Positions 46,579 to 58,951 of a stretch of 64,000 bases of DNA are shown piece by piece. The position numbers and the translations under genes are program-made. The DNA comes from Diphasiastrum complanatum. Taxonomy: Eukaryota; Streptophyta; Lycopodiopsida; Lycopodiales; Lycopodiaceae. Under the pieces are notes generated by a model, which saw only the letters and a list, made by a program, of their open reading frames with translations, was not told where the DNA came from and ran no database searches. Each line of letters starts with the position of its first letter. Position 1 is the first letter of the stretch. The stretch spans positions 5,313,125-5,377,124 of the forward strand of contig CM055097.1 in NCBI GenBank assembly GCA_029204225.1. The letters run 5' to 3'.

Positions 46579-49003
46579 TCACCCCAATTCTGAAAGCTTC
46601 AGATGAGATTTTGCATAGTCCTGGAAGAATGCATCTTGATCCTGACAGTTGCATCGCATAAGGAACTCAGACAGGCATTTAAACGAAATTATAGCATGAT
46701 AATGGAATATTGGTAAGAGAGACAGTCTGTTAAGTATTTTTGCTTTTTGTGTCAAAACTCTTACAACTTACCATTTAAGATCAACCTGTCCAACGAGGAC
46801 GTAAAAATAACAAGCAAGGGGCCAGTTTGCCGCTAAGCATAATGAAACTTTTAAGACTTGAAGTTTAGCTTTAAAACGTTACCTTAGCGTATCGCTCCAC
46901 GTATCGACTAAGCTTTGGATCTTCAAGCAGAGCTTTGTCAGATGGAAGCTGGATAAGGCCTTTTTTCGGCCCTGAAAGGAGTTCCCTGGAAGAGATCACA
47001 CAAATTTATATCTGTTCATAAACTGGAAAGGCAGGAACAAACAAGTTAAGGGAACTTAGAGAGTTGAAAACAAATCTGGAGACTAGTATGAACCGGAAAG
47101 GCTTGAACAAACAACTTATAAGGACTTCCAAAGTGAAAGAAATATCTGCTGAGAATTACTTGTAGTAAGAATTGTCGAAATGAAGGGGGTCTTCCGTCCA
47201 AGGGCCTTCGATTCCAGATCGATCCTTGTGGCATCGTCCCTAATTAACAGGAGCAAAGCCACAAAGCAGATAGGTAGAGATTTACAATCAAAGAAGCCTG
47301 TAAAGTGCCTAATGTACAGATTGCGAAATGTATTACCAATGTATGGCCTCCAGATAACGCTACAATATTCTTGTCACTAAGACCCATGCGTTCAAAAACG
47401 TCCCGCAATTGGTGAGGTCCTGTGCATACAAGAACTCTTTGAGCTACTAACTCATTTTTAAAAATTTAAACTAAGCTGATCTATAGTTAATAGGAATCGC
47501 TCACTTGAATGACGTCGACAAGACCATTACGTACCACTGGTGGGCTGAGGAAGACGCCCGTCCTCTGGACTGTCGACTTTATCCTGCGATTCAGACATCC
47601 TTGTGCACTTTAGAAAGGATCTGCACTATTTCCACTCGTTTGAAAGTTTATCTAAAATATCATTTCTTTTGTCTCTTATATCATCCGCAACAAAGTATCA
47701 TATCTAATAAGTGTATATCAATTTGCAACTAACAATGTGTTGTGGTGATATTACACGTTCTTCTGATCGTTGAATAGATTACTCTCAGGAGCAATTTCAT
47801 GCTCTGTCGTGATTATCGTCCCCTATTACCTGCCTTCCTGGATGAAAAGGTATATAAGGTCCTCCTGCAGCCTCAACTGCAGCAACTCCAGCCAGCTGCA
47901 AATCAATTTCAGACTAAGTTTTTCAGGATATTGTTAGCAGAAGAGAGAGTTTTGTCGGATACGACAGCAGGCTTGACTCATAGAAAATATTTCATGTACT
48001 TCGTCGGTTTTAATTTATCCACATACGATGCGCATTCCAACAAGAACTGAGCAGCAACTATAGTGAGCGAGGAACTGAGGAGGTAGGAAAGAGCCTTCTA
48101 ACTCAGAAAACTCGGCGAACCGGCTTTAGCCTTCATTGCATTTTTATCACAGCAAAGTACATATAAGGTGGCGATTTACCTGGTAGAAATCTGCGTATGT
48201 TAAAATTGTAAATTGCTGTTTGATAGGTTCTAAAAGTGTAACAGCGATTTCCAGTCCCTTATTAGACCCACGTGACAACTCTTCAGGATTACGAATGGTA
48301 CCAAAAGGTCCCCCGGTCCTAGACTTCTTATCAAATGTTCCTGCTGAATGCCATCTGCAAAAATTGCTCAATTACATCTCTAGTTGAAGATCTAAAATGA
48401 TACAACAAAACTGCGCCAACTTTGGAGAATCGGGAAACGTGTACGTAAGAGCTTTGAGTGCTTTTTCTACTGGCTACGTTGTTAACGCTCTCATGATCAG
48501 TAACGCGTGATGTTCACGATGCTGGACTTGTATAAAAGAAACGACTTACGCGAGTCTCAAAACTATGGGAGCACAGTTCTTTTCTGTACAGCACAAATTG
48601 GCACTCGATCGTGTCAGATTGTTACAGAAAAACAGTACAATCTGAATGTCAAATTATTTCTACTTTGTAACAGGAAATTGATCAACTAATTGACCGTATA
48701 TGACTGTTTGTTTTGGCGCGCAAGGATTAGGTGCCTCCATGGCATAACAACTTATAAGTTACACATTAAGTCCCACGACAGGTAACACAAGAAGAATCGT
48801 ACTTTAAGAACCAGTGATCAATAACTGATTGTTTCAAGAATGTTTACAGCAACTGGTAAAATGTCATGATTCTAGCTCCTGGACGGTCGATTAACTAGGT
48901 CTACAGAATATTACATACCATTGATGTAGTCACGCAATTTTTCACGACACTCTTCAACAGCAGCTTGATAATCTTGATGCACAACTGGATATGCCTTTCC
49001 CAT
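46579..49003 (-). CDS. APX: Cytosolic L-ascorbate peroxidase (APX), complete, 9 coding exons
   Basis: Exons in order of translation: 49003-48919, 48583-48550, 48354-48180, 47895-47830, 47583-47535, 47419-47337, 47239-47160, 46985-46883, 46641-46579. All introns are GT-AG, phases are consistent and the product is 245 residues (typical about 250). APX is a class I haem peroxidase that reduces H2O2 with ascorbate in the ascorbate-glutathione cycle. Residues seen: distal Arg38, Trp41 and His42 (LRLAWHSAGT); Lys30 and Cys32, as in pea APX; proximal His162 (ALSGGHTL); Arg171; Trp178 (EGPWTED); and Asp207 (LPSDKAL), which partners the proximal His. There is no transit peptide, membrane anchor or peroxisomal signal (it ends LKLSELG), so it is cytosolic. 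The start MGKAYPVV matches the family, and an acceptor (GATAGCAG) five bases upstream implies a 5' UTR intron, as known for other plant APX genes. Confidence 0.96.
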
Positions 49004-49235
49004 AGCGACTGCTATCAAAATACAAGCAACGCGAACTCTTCAGCATTAGAGTCTCTTAGTACAAATTCTTTTCGGTAAGAAGTGAGGGCTAACTCAGCAC
49101 TATACTCACGCACTAAAGACGTTATGCAAGTTTTCAGACTAATGCCAGCTTAAATTATAAACTGAGATCTCTTTCATCTCATCATATACAAGAAACGGCT
49201 CCATTGCTATAAGGCCTACACATTTTACTGCTTGA

Positions 49236-49304
49236 GTGTATATACTGAGTGATGCTTGAAATGCTGACGTCAGTGACAAAGGATGATGACATGCGTTACA
49301 CGTG
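49236..49304 (-). promoter_or_regulatory. APX upstream region: TATA-like, TGACGTCA and G-box
   Basis: Upstream of APX on its strand lie a TATA-like TATATAC (about 49237-49243), a palindromic TGACGTCA (49265-49272) and a CACGTG G-box (49299-49304). The last two are binding cores for bZIP factors (TGA/CRE type and ABRE/G-box type), which are known to act on stress genes. The position, 230-300 bases above the start codon, is right for a promoter with a 5' UTR intron. Function is inferred from motifs only. Confidence 0.4.
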
Positions 49305-52300
49305 AAATCTGTGGATATATGACAATATGTATATTATGTGCATATTTGCGGCAGAAAATATGTAAGAAGTGATAAAAGGGACTGCATATTCAGCCAATTA
49401 TGATATGCGATGCGGAGATAGTTCCTTAGCCACTCTCGGAAAAGAACCTACGCTAGGACAACACTCGTGTACAATTAGCTTTCAGCGCATAGTAGTATAG
49501 AAGGAAGACAAGAACGGTGATAGCATTTCATTATCTGAACAACATTACTCGTGATTGTTAGTAGCTTAATTTCCAACATGTAAATGCTTAAATCACAAAT
49601 TACAATTACTCTCTACCAAGCACATTTGGCCTTCCTTATTTTTCTTAAAAAATTGACTAGCGCAACATAGCCATGATTTGATTTTTTCAAGAGGAGAGTC
49701 GATAGAGTTCATGCGCCATAATATCGCATGTTCTTAAACTATAGAAAGATGCACAACATTAAAAGGATAGAGAAGAGCAGACAGACTAATAACTTGGTTA
49801 TTTTTCCGTGGCAAAAATGCTGAGTTGAAAATGAATTGAGCATCAGCTCTGTAAATCTGGGAAAAACTTGAAAAAGCTTCGAAACCGAACTAGAATATAC
49901 TAGGACATGCCTGTACGATGACAGACATATTTGCTTGTGTACTGTTTTGACGGGGCAAGATTCACATAAATTTACTACCACATTGCCACAGAATATATTA
50001 TATAGGCCCTCAGGCATTCTTTTAAGCCTGTCTATGCTGAAAGCCTGAAACAAACATAAATGATCTCGCAAGGGACTTGGTAAAAATGATTGCCCACTGA
50101 TCTTCAGATTTACAAGAACTCTGAAAACAATTTTTAGCAACAAAAATCAACCTCAATAATCAATGTTCTTCTGAATGGAATGTAAGCTTCCTGGTATGCA
50201 GAAAACGGGAAGCTAAGCCAATATTCAGAAGTCCGTCACCTGTTTCCCATCCCTGATCGTGTTTAAATTCGCATGAATGTAAGAAGATAAAGGTGAATAG
50301 GTGAAGCTAGTAAAATTCCAAAGTAACCATGAATTTCCACCTCCCTTCGAAAAACGGAAAGTGATCTCAGTCGTCCTTCAAAAAGGTGCAGCTGCCCCCA
50401 CATGATCTGACCCAGCAAGAGGCATCTAGAAAAGCACGCCATGGCAAAAAATCGCTACCCACAAATGCCTTTTACCAGCCTTTACCTTTTCAACAAAGAT
50501 TCTTATTGGCATGAAGCTGATTGACATGAAAATAGAAGGCTCTACACTTTAAATCTTCTTAAATTGACCATGTAAAAGGCAAATAAATGCTACATCCCTA
50601 GCATAAGTGATGCACAGACTTAAAAGTATAGGATAAACTCCCCCTAGAAGTTGGAGAGATGCCCTTACCTAGAGTAGAAATCCACCCAATTTCTATCACT
50701 TGGTCACCAATTCTATTGGACGTTAGTAAGATTATTTGATGTATAATGGTTTTTTTACAACTATTGAAGGTTTTTACAACATTTGTAGAAAGCATGTACA
50801 CCCATGTTTGCTTTCAACTTTACTCATTCTTACACTCCTCATTCTTTCATCCAATTGGGTTAAACTAGGTGTTGAGAATGATTTTGAACTCAACTTCCAG
50901 CAATGCTTTCAAGATCCCAAGGATATATTGTATTTACATAGCATCCATGGCGACCTCAAACTTGTGTTTTTGAAGCATCATCTATGACATGCATGCATAG
51001 GTTTGATCACGCAAACTTTGGGTGTCTACACGTACTGTAGCCCAAAACTTGAGCATACAATGTCGATAACAACTCTTATCCAACTCGACTGGAACACATA
51101 GTTTGGCGTGTGATGTTTGCTAGAATTTATTTGTGTATGAGATTTAAAATGCAATGGGGCCAGAGAGGGGCTTTGCTCGAGGGCAAGACCTACCAAGGCA
51201 AAAAGGCCAAGGCCCTCAAGCCTTTCCCTATGTAATGTCAAGAAGTTAAATTTTCTTGCTTTTGCAAAACTCTTGAACTAATGCCCAAATGAAAATTTTG
51301 TAGGAGTCGATTGTCCATTATTGTCCAAAGGCAAATTCTACTTCAGAAGGTAGGACAAAAAAGACAAAGAAATTGAGCACTTAGTATTGCATGTTTAGAA
51401 TTTTGAGTTTATAATTTATTTCATTTTTTTTAGTATATATGTTGTCTCGTCTCTATAATCTATTGAAGCCTATGGTCGCATAGGTACTGAATGCAAGCTA
51501 TGTTCATATATCACAATATTGTGCTCTTATGCTTTCTTGTGTGCCCATACCTCCACATAATCATGTTAATACAAAACAAATAGGATGAATGGGATATACA
51601 TGAAAAGCTAGTTGAAGTTTCTGAATCTTAAAAGAAGTCCTATTGGTGTCCATCACTTTTGGGATACATAAAGCCATCATACAATGAGTGCATACCTAGT
51701 ATGTGGAAATTTGAAGTTACACCTAACCCATAAATTGTAATTGTATTTTAATCTATCAGCATATACATTATATCCAAGCTTAATGCAAAGTTTACACTAA
51801 AACTTTATGGGCTCTAGTGGGACAAATCCAAGGCCAATATTTTGTGTTATTGCAAGACCTAAACCACAAAGTGGCTTATCTAGCTCTTAAAATCTACACC
51901 AAGATTGAAAATAAGGAATTTTTTTATTCCCTTGCCACTTTGTGGTCAAATTCATGCCCATTACACAGGTCAACCGATGATCAAAGGATGGGTAATAATT
52001 CTCATAGTAGCCCACTCATTGACAGCCCTATCCCACACCGTAGCATATCTAGCTCCCAAAAGCTACTGTACAAGGACTCTAGAGGTCACAAGATAATGTC
52101 CATCAAGCAAGTTGACCAATGATCAATAGTAGGTTGATATCCTCATAATCCAATCAATCAGTAGGTAGATACATGAATTATATAACATACTACATCTTGA
52201 CTTTAAACATTGAATGCCATTGTGATCTCATCCCTTCAAGTAGGTGTTGTTGATAACCAAAATAATAAAAAAATGTAGTTGGTTTGTAAAAACAGATTGT

Positions 52301-53950
52301 AATTTGGTTCCAAAGCTTTCTATTTACCCTATAGTCTTATCATATAGCACATTAGAAATTATCCTAACACAATATGTAAAATTCACCTCTAATTCAATTT
52401 ATCATCCTCTTATAACTCATTCTACATGGCAATGTGGATGATTATGAGCCTACTAACAAGACCTCATATTGAGTATTGTTGTGCACATGTTGTAGAAAAG
52501 AAAAAGACAAGGAGCAAGAGCCTAATTTCATCATGAATAAAACTCCTTAGCAACGAATAATGGTATATTGAAGATCATGATAATAATTGTTTGAAGAATA
52601 TGAAACCATTTCATGATCTTCTTCCAAAAAACAAATCTCAACATGGCTGCCACCTAAGGACAATCATAGATAAATTAGTCACTAATAAATTAGAGAGGAA
52701 ATAGTGACTTACTCTCTACTCCATTGAGATATTACAAGATACATCCCTAATTGATGAGTACCCCCAAACCACGAAACCCAATTTGGTTAATCAACACTAT
52801 CATTGCAACTTGACTACTAAGCATACACTTGATTTATGAAAATGTGAGGAAGAAAGTGAATAAGAAGATTTTTTTGCACTCCATGGTCCGAGACACACCA
52901 TGTGTCAAGGAGAAGAAGCTTTCAAAAATTACTTTTAAGTATGTACTCTAGATGGACACAATCATTATAATAGAACTCACACATTGGTTCCTTACTAGTT
53001 CTCTTTTCTCTTTCATTAATGACTAGAGTCCATCACTTGCATTGCATTTAAAGGGTGGGAAGCATTTTTTTTGGGAGAGGGGGGAGGGGGGCATTGTGCA
53101 ACTATTTTGGCCTAATGATGCCTATGATAATTAAGAATGAGTCTACAATTTGAATTTGAAGAAGTTGGAAAATATTTTCTCTAGAGAATTCGACAAAAAG
53201 TGCAAGTGGTATCCGTTAAGAAAAGCATAGTCACTGATCTTGCACACTAGAAATACAAGCACTTAAAAATGAATGCGAGCGAAAGAAGTCTTGGAAAAAA
53301 CTAAGTGTTGAGGGCATTCATGCTAATGGAAGGATCAATAGTGGCTGAAAATTTTAGTATGATGACTATTATAGGTCAAATCATGTACCCAATTCTAAAA
53401 CAAGTCTTATGACTAACTAACAACTATATGAAAATCGTGGCTAGTAAGTATACTATGACATATCCACTTGCACAAATTCAAGAAATTGTTGTTGGATTTA
53501 AGCTTAGTCCATATACTGATCTAACACTCCATATACTGATTCCAACAACCATTGTTGGTTAATTTCACTCCATACATTAGGGGATATTAGAACTCAAAAT
53601 GGGCCCTTTGTCAAGATGCTTTTTTTTTTTTTTACTTCGCACCCTTTCAACGCTTATGTGTCCCAATCAATGGTGTCCATCTGTGATGAACTGTAACAAT
53701 GGCTGACGGATAGAAATTGTTTTTAACTTTTCCGGCCAACTTTTTATGATTTTCAAATATTCCGCCGGGCAGAACAAACGATTGTGATTGGACCATAGTT
53801 ACTGCCCGAATACTCTTTTGATGCCCGTCTTTGTACACTCGAGGTTGATTTGACGTCAATAGTCGTAAATTGTAGTTAACTAATCCTTGTAGTTTAGGAA
53901 CTTCTTGTCATTCTTAGGTATACCTCTCATTCTCTTCGTCCTCTCTGTTA
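49305..53950. other. Intergenic, no gene recognised
   Basis: There is no recognisable coding sequence. A diverged local duplication is visible at about 51850-52010 and 52028-52152 (shared phrases GC(T/A)TATCTAGCTC and GGTCAACCGATGATCAA / GTTGACCAATGATCAA). G-rich runs at 53073-53091 and a poly-T near 53620 are simple-sequence features. Short frames such as 49739-50143 and 51817-52122 look random. Confidence 0.5.
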
Positions 53951-54033
53951 TTTTGGATTGTCATTCTTTGGTTTACCTCTCATTCTCTTCATTCTCTTCG
54001 TTCTCAGCTTGCGCGCGTACACATATTTTGGAC

Positions 54034-55705
54034 TAATGGCTACACATAATCGGAGACCGAGAGGAACCATTGATGCAATCAATATTTGCAATGAAAAAAA
54101 TGCAGAAGATCAATGGATACCAAGAATATATCGTAAATATCAATGGATCTTGATGCATTCATCCTCAAAAGGCACTTTCCAAAAAAGAAAAAGATCAGAT
54201 AACATATATAGAAGCTCTTGGAAAGGCAAAATATAGATTTTAAAGTATCAGCTGTCGGACAATCTATCACGGAAGTTTTAGTTCAGCATGCTTATCGTCA
54301 AAAAGAGCTCAACAATGATAGAAGAAAATGCAATTGTATGTATACAATTAGTATGTGCATATTCAGATTAAATTTCACTAGTATTAGCATTTTCTTTATA
54401 TCAAATTTTCTCACGATATTTTTGTTGGTTTTGCATATTTGTATCCATCAAATTTCATTGAATGGCAACCAGTTCAATCGATTGCAGGAATAATGGATGT
54501 CATACATTCGGATATCGATATTTTACAAAATAAAGGTCGATCTCCTCCAAATAAAAATAGTTTAGTGGGTAGATTAGAGCCATATCCTCTACCAGATTTT
54601 TTGAGTGAGGAATGGATTTCTCCATATTCAGCAATTTCAGAAAGATTTTGATCTAGACTTTATATGGATATTTAGAGTATATTAAAATCTAGCACTGGTT
54701 CAAGGAATAATAGATTAAGTTGGTATCTGTCTTTTTCTATTTTTGTTGATTTTTTTTCCAAATGCAATGTTCGGCAACGAAAACAATGTTTATTTGTAAG
54801 GACTTAAGTGATGAAATAATCTCCAAGTTGTTCGATGATGGTTGGGATACGAAACAAAATCACCAAGTTGAGTTCAGGGTATGTAAGTCATCAATGACAT
54901 TTAGATATCACATCGAAAAACAAATGCTCACTTTGTTGTTGTATTATAGAAGATGGATAAAATGCAAAAATGAGTGGAAGCCACTTGATCAAGATTTTGG
55001 AATAAACCATCAAGAGCAACTTCAAATAACAGTGAAAAAAAATGACAACATTCTTGCGAAGGTTGAGGTAGAGAAATATTGGTGTCTCAAGAATTGGTTC
55101 ATATATTATCAAACATGATGTATACAAAAAAATTATATGACATAATACAAAATTACATTGTTCAAATTCTATGTATCTTCAATTTCGATGGATGTTCCTA
55201 TGTCTGCATTTTATATGCTCTTCCTGCCTTGCTCGTACCTACACAACAGAAATCATTTAAGTTCATTTATCTTGTAAAATTGATTCACTAAGAAATTGAA
55301 AAACTGAAAATTTTCATAAGGCATAACGTACCTTTACACCATTCAATCAAAATTGATAGTACTGAGGTAGATTGAATTGCTATGATCTGTTCTATTAGCC
55401 ATTTTTTCTATGATCTCCATTTCTATGGTGGAGGACACACTATAATTGCAACTGGAAATGAATTTTCGATAACAAGCTTAATTGTCTTCTGCCGGAAATG
55501 CATCATCTCCAATGGGGAGATCTTCGGGCACTTGAACTCTAGTGACCACTGCAATCAGATATCGATTCGACGTGCGCCCTTGTTGAAGTGCCTCCCAGTG
55601 AAGTCATCCTCGCGCGCTGAACTGATATCAGTTGTATTTTTGGTGTTCATTGCCTTGGTTTGTATTGTCCTTGTCTTGGCATATTTGGATACATTCAGAA
55701 GATGA
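54034..55705 (+). pseudogene. Unrecognised plus-strand gene remnant
   Basis: Several frames in succession read like parts of one protein. 54034 opens MATHNRRPRGTIDAINICN, then DQWIPRIYRKYQ; after a shift come FPKKEKDQITYIEALGKAK and FKVSAVGQSITEVLVQHAYR; then IMDVIHSDIDILQNKGRSPP and LVGRLEPYPLPDFLSEEWIS (54497-54651); then DLSDEIISKLFDDGWDTKQ to LAKVEVEKYWCLKNW (54798-55095); and lastly 55382-55705, with RAPLLKCLPVK and a hydrophobic C-terminus (LISVVFLVFIALVCIVLVL) that could span a membrane. I do not recognise the family. It may be a pseudogene, or a multi-exon gene with unusual exon joins. It converges with the minus-strand remnant at 55960-57547. Confidence 0.4.
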
Positions 55706-55795
55706 TCTGAGTGAAGCTTTGCAGCAACAAATCTGAGTGAACTTATGCCGCATGTTTGGATTGGTTGTGGCAAAGGTTCACTCAGATCATCATCT
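55698..55795. repeat. Inverted repeat between convergent remnants
   Basis: GATGATCTGAGTGAAGCTTT (55701-55720) pairs with AAAGGTTCACTCAGATCATC (55772-55791), with one mismatch and about 50 bases of loop. A second forward copy of the core (ATCTGAGTGA at 55731) lies in the loop. The structure sits exactly at the end of the plus-strand frame (stop at 55705). Confidence 0.65.
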
Positions 55796-55959
55796 GAACT
55801 TATCAAAAAAAACCCTGGTAAAGACAAGGCAGACCAAGACTATGAAAAACAAAGGTTTGATCATGAGGACGAGCTTTATCTCACGTAGAACCTGAACTAA
55901 GAATCTCAAATACAAACAAGCTTAATCTCTTTATGATTCTGATGAAAGCGAGCAGAGGA

Positions 55960-57547
55960 TTAACAATTTGGGTTAGTATGTGCTGCACATGTCATACAAC
56001 TTGAATTGAAAGCTGCTCCAAGCATGCATACTAACCATGTAATGAGTGATGTGACCTTCTCCCCATGCTTTTGATACCGCATCAGATCAACACAAGTCTT
56101 TTGTAGCACTCTCTTATCAGTATCAAAAAATTTGTCTTTTTTTAATATTTTAATCATACTGTCAAGCTTCCTCCATACATCAACTTTCAATAATCTTGAT
56201 TTACCGATCACCTCTGAGTCTTGAGTGGCAGCAACGATATCTTTCCAGACTGGGTGTTGAATGCTAGAAGCCTTACCAGTATGGTTTAATAGGAATCGAC
56301 GTGCTTTTGCTCCTCCGATGCTTGGATTAGTAGGCATATTTCCTAACTTTCCAAAAAGCTTTTTATCTTTCTGTATTTTGACATCTCTCTTATTAAGTCC
56401 TTCTTTCAATAAAACATCTTCTAATCGACAAATAGCTTCCTTCGTTGATGATGTTGGCTTACTATTCCACGCAAAAAGTATATGAAGATAAACAAGATTC
56501 TCTATTATCCTAACTTCTGCATGAAGAGTGTAGACATGCACATTTTTCAAGGGAATAGGCAATATTGATTTTCATTTTGGATCTACATTTTCTCTGGTTA
56601 TTCCTGTACTTCTAGTTACATCTTTTGCCATTTTCATGTAGTATAAACAAGGATGTTTAGATGTAGCAACACGAGAGACATTATACATGCATTTCAATGT
56701 TTTCAAATCACCTGCTAAGTGCCGTTCAACATTGAAGTCTCCAACTCCTGGAACATTGAGAAATCCTTCGTCCATATGGTCCTTGATGATCCTAGGGTAA
56801 GATATCCTAGAGAATATCCATGATAATATATCATGATTCTCCTTCAGTACCTGTCCAAAGAATAAAACCAACTTAGTTAAATAAGAATTCTTACTATCCA
56901 TTGAATCTAATCTAATAATGAAAAAAATTACCTGAAAAGTTGCCAACCACCATATATCATTTTCGGACTGGACACTGAATCTGAAATCTCCTTGGTCCAC
57001 TATTTGTGATAGTGCACCATTCATGAGAGTTACACTAACTCTCTCCATCTTCCGCCCTTTCACAATCTCTGACTCATCTAACTTACGTACTATGATTATT
57101 TTACCATTCGCCTTTTCTAAGGTTATATCATAAAATTTGACCATGTATGTTAGCAAGTGATTTAGATCAACAAAAAAGTTGTTTGATGAATTATAAGATA
57201 TTGATCTTTCATCAATTTCATACACTTTCTCAATATGAAATGGGGTACCAATGATCTTATGCATATCTATGTTTAATGTATTCCTCTCTATCTTCAAGTG
57301 ATATGACCTTGGGATAAGGACTTTTCTAATTTGAACTTGCTTAAAAGCTTCTCTAATAAGTTGAAATATTGTTTCTGCTAATACCTACAAAATCTCAGGC
57401 ACCTGAACTATAGTCTTATCTAAAATTTTCTGAATGTCCTACATCAAAGACTTTGTAATTTTGCACTTTACATTGGAACTCCTATTGTTCATCATGATAC
57501 ACTCAGTGGATTTTCCTGTCAATATTGAGCCCAACAACATTCCAATT
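55960..57547 (-). pseudogene. Unrecognised minus-strand gene remnant with HAE and CxxC motifs
   Basis: One reading frame runs from 57547 to 55960 (about 500 codons after removing one intron), broken by only three stops: TAG near 57440, TAG near 57390 and TGA near 56573. An 81-bp GT-AG intron (56851-56931) joins IWWLATFQ to VLKENHDILSWIF. Segments include IREAFKQVQIRKVLIPRSYH, IIKDHMDEGFLNVPGVGDF and MKMAKDVTRSTGITRENVD. After the TGA come VYTLHAEVRIIENLVYL and, 172 codons later, GAAFNSSCMTCAAH. H-A-E followed by C-x-x-C is the zinc-site pattern of the deaminase superfamily, but the spacing is far too long without a large insert or an unseen intron, so this is only a hint. The 5' end is cut by the LTR at 57548. 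Confidence 0.45.
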
Positions 57548-58496
<949 letters not shown>

Positions 58497-58497
58497 G

Positions 58498-58515
58498 TGG
58501 CGCCGTTGCCGGGGA
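58498..58515 (+). other. Primer-binding site, tRNA-Asp
   Basis: TGGCGCCGTTGCCGGGGA is complementary to the 3' end of plant tRNA-Asp(GTC) including its CCA. This primer is characteristic of Tat/Athila-type Gypsy elements. It lies one base after the LTR and about 440 bases before gag. Confidence 0.85.
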
Positions 58516-58951
58516 TAGATTTCCACTAACTAGTATAGCTGCATTTTAGATATTTCTTGCTTTTTGGAGTAGTTTTAGGTAGATTTTTGGGTGTTTAAAG
58601 TTAGTTTCTTGTACTTTTCTATGTTTGGACTGTTCACAGCTAGCAGAGGAGGTGTGAGAGGGTAGAGGAGGCTCTGAACAATCTCTAAGAGCTTGAAATC
58701 CAAACCAACCAGTAAAAAAGCCAAAAAAAACACACCAATCTGCATTTTGGAGGGAAAAAGAGTCAAATTTTCCATCAGATTTTGTTTTCTCCAAAACCAG
58801 TGAGAGTTAACCCTCGCACGACTGGCCGCAGCTCCAGGATACTGTCCCAGATCTGCAAGAGTTAGTTTCAAGCAGATTGCAAAAATCAAAGAAAAAATCA
58901 TAAAAATTTGAAAAATCCTTGTAAAAAACCAAAAAAATTCAAATCTTCAGA

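Noticed and set aside
53073-53091. G-quadruplex
   Set aside because: Only three well-placed G runs are close together; a fourth is 13 bases away. Weak support.
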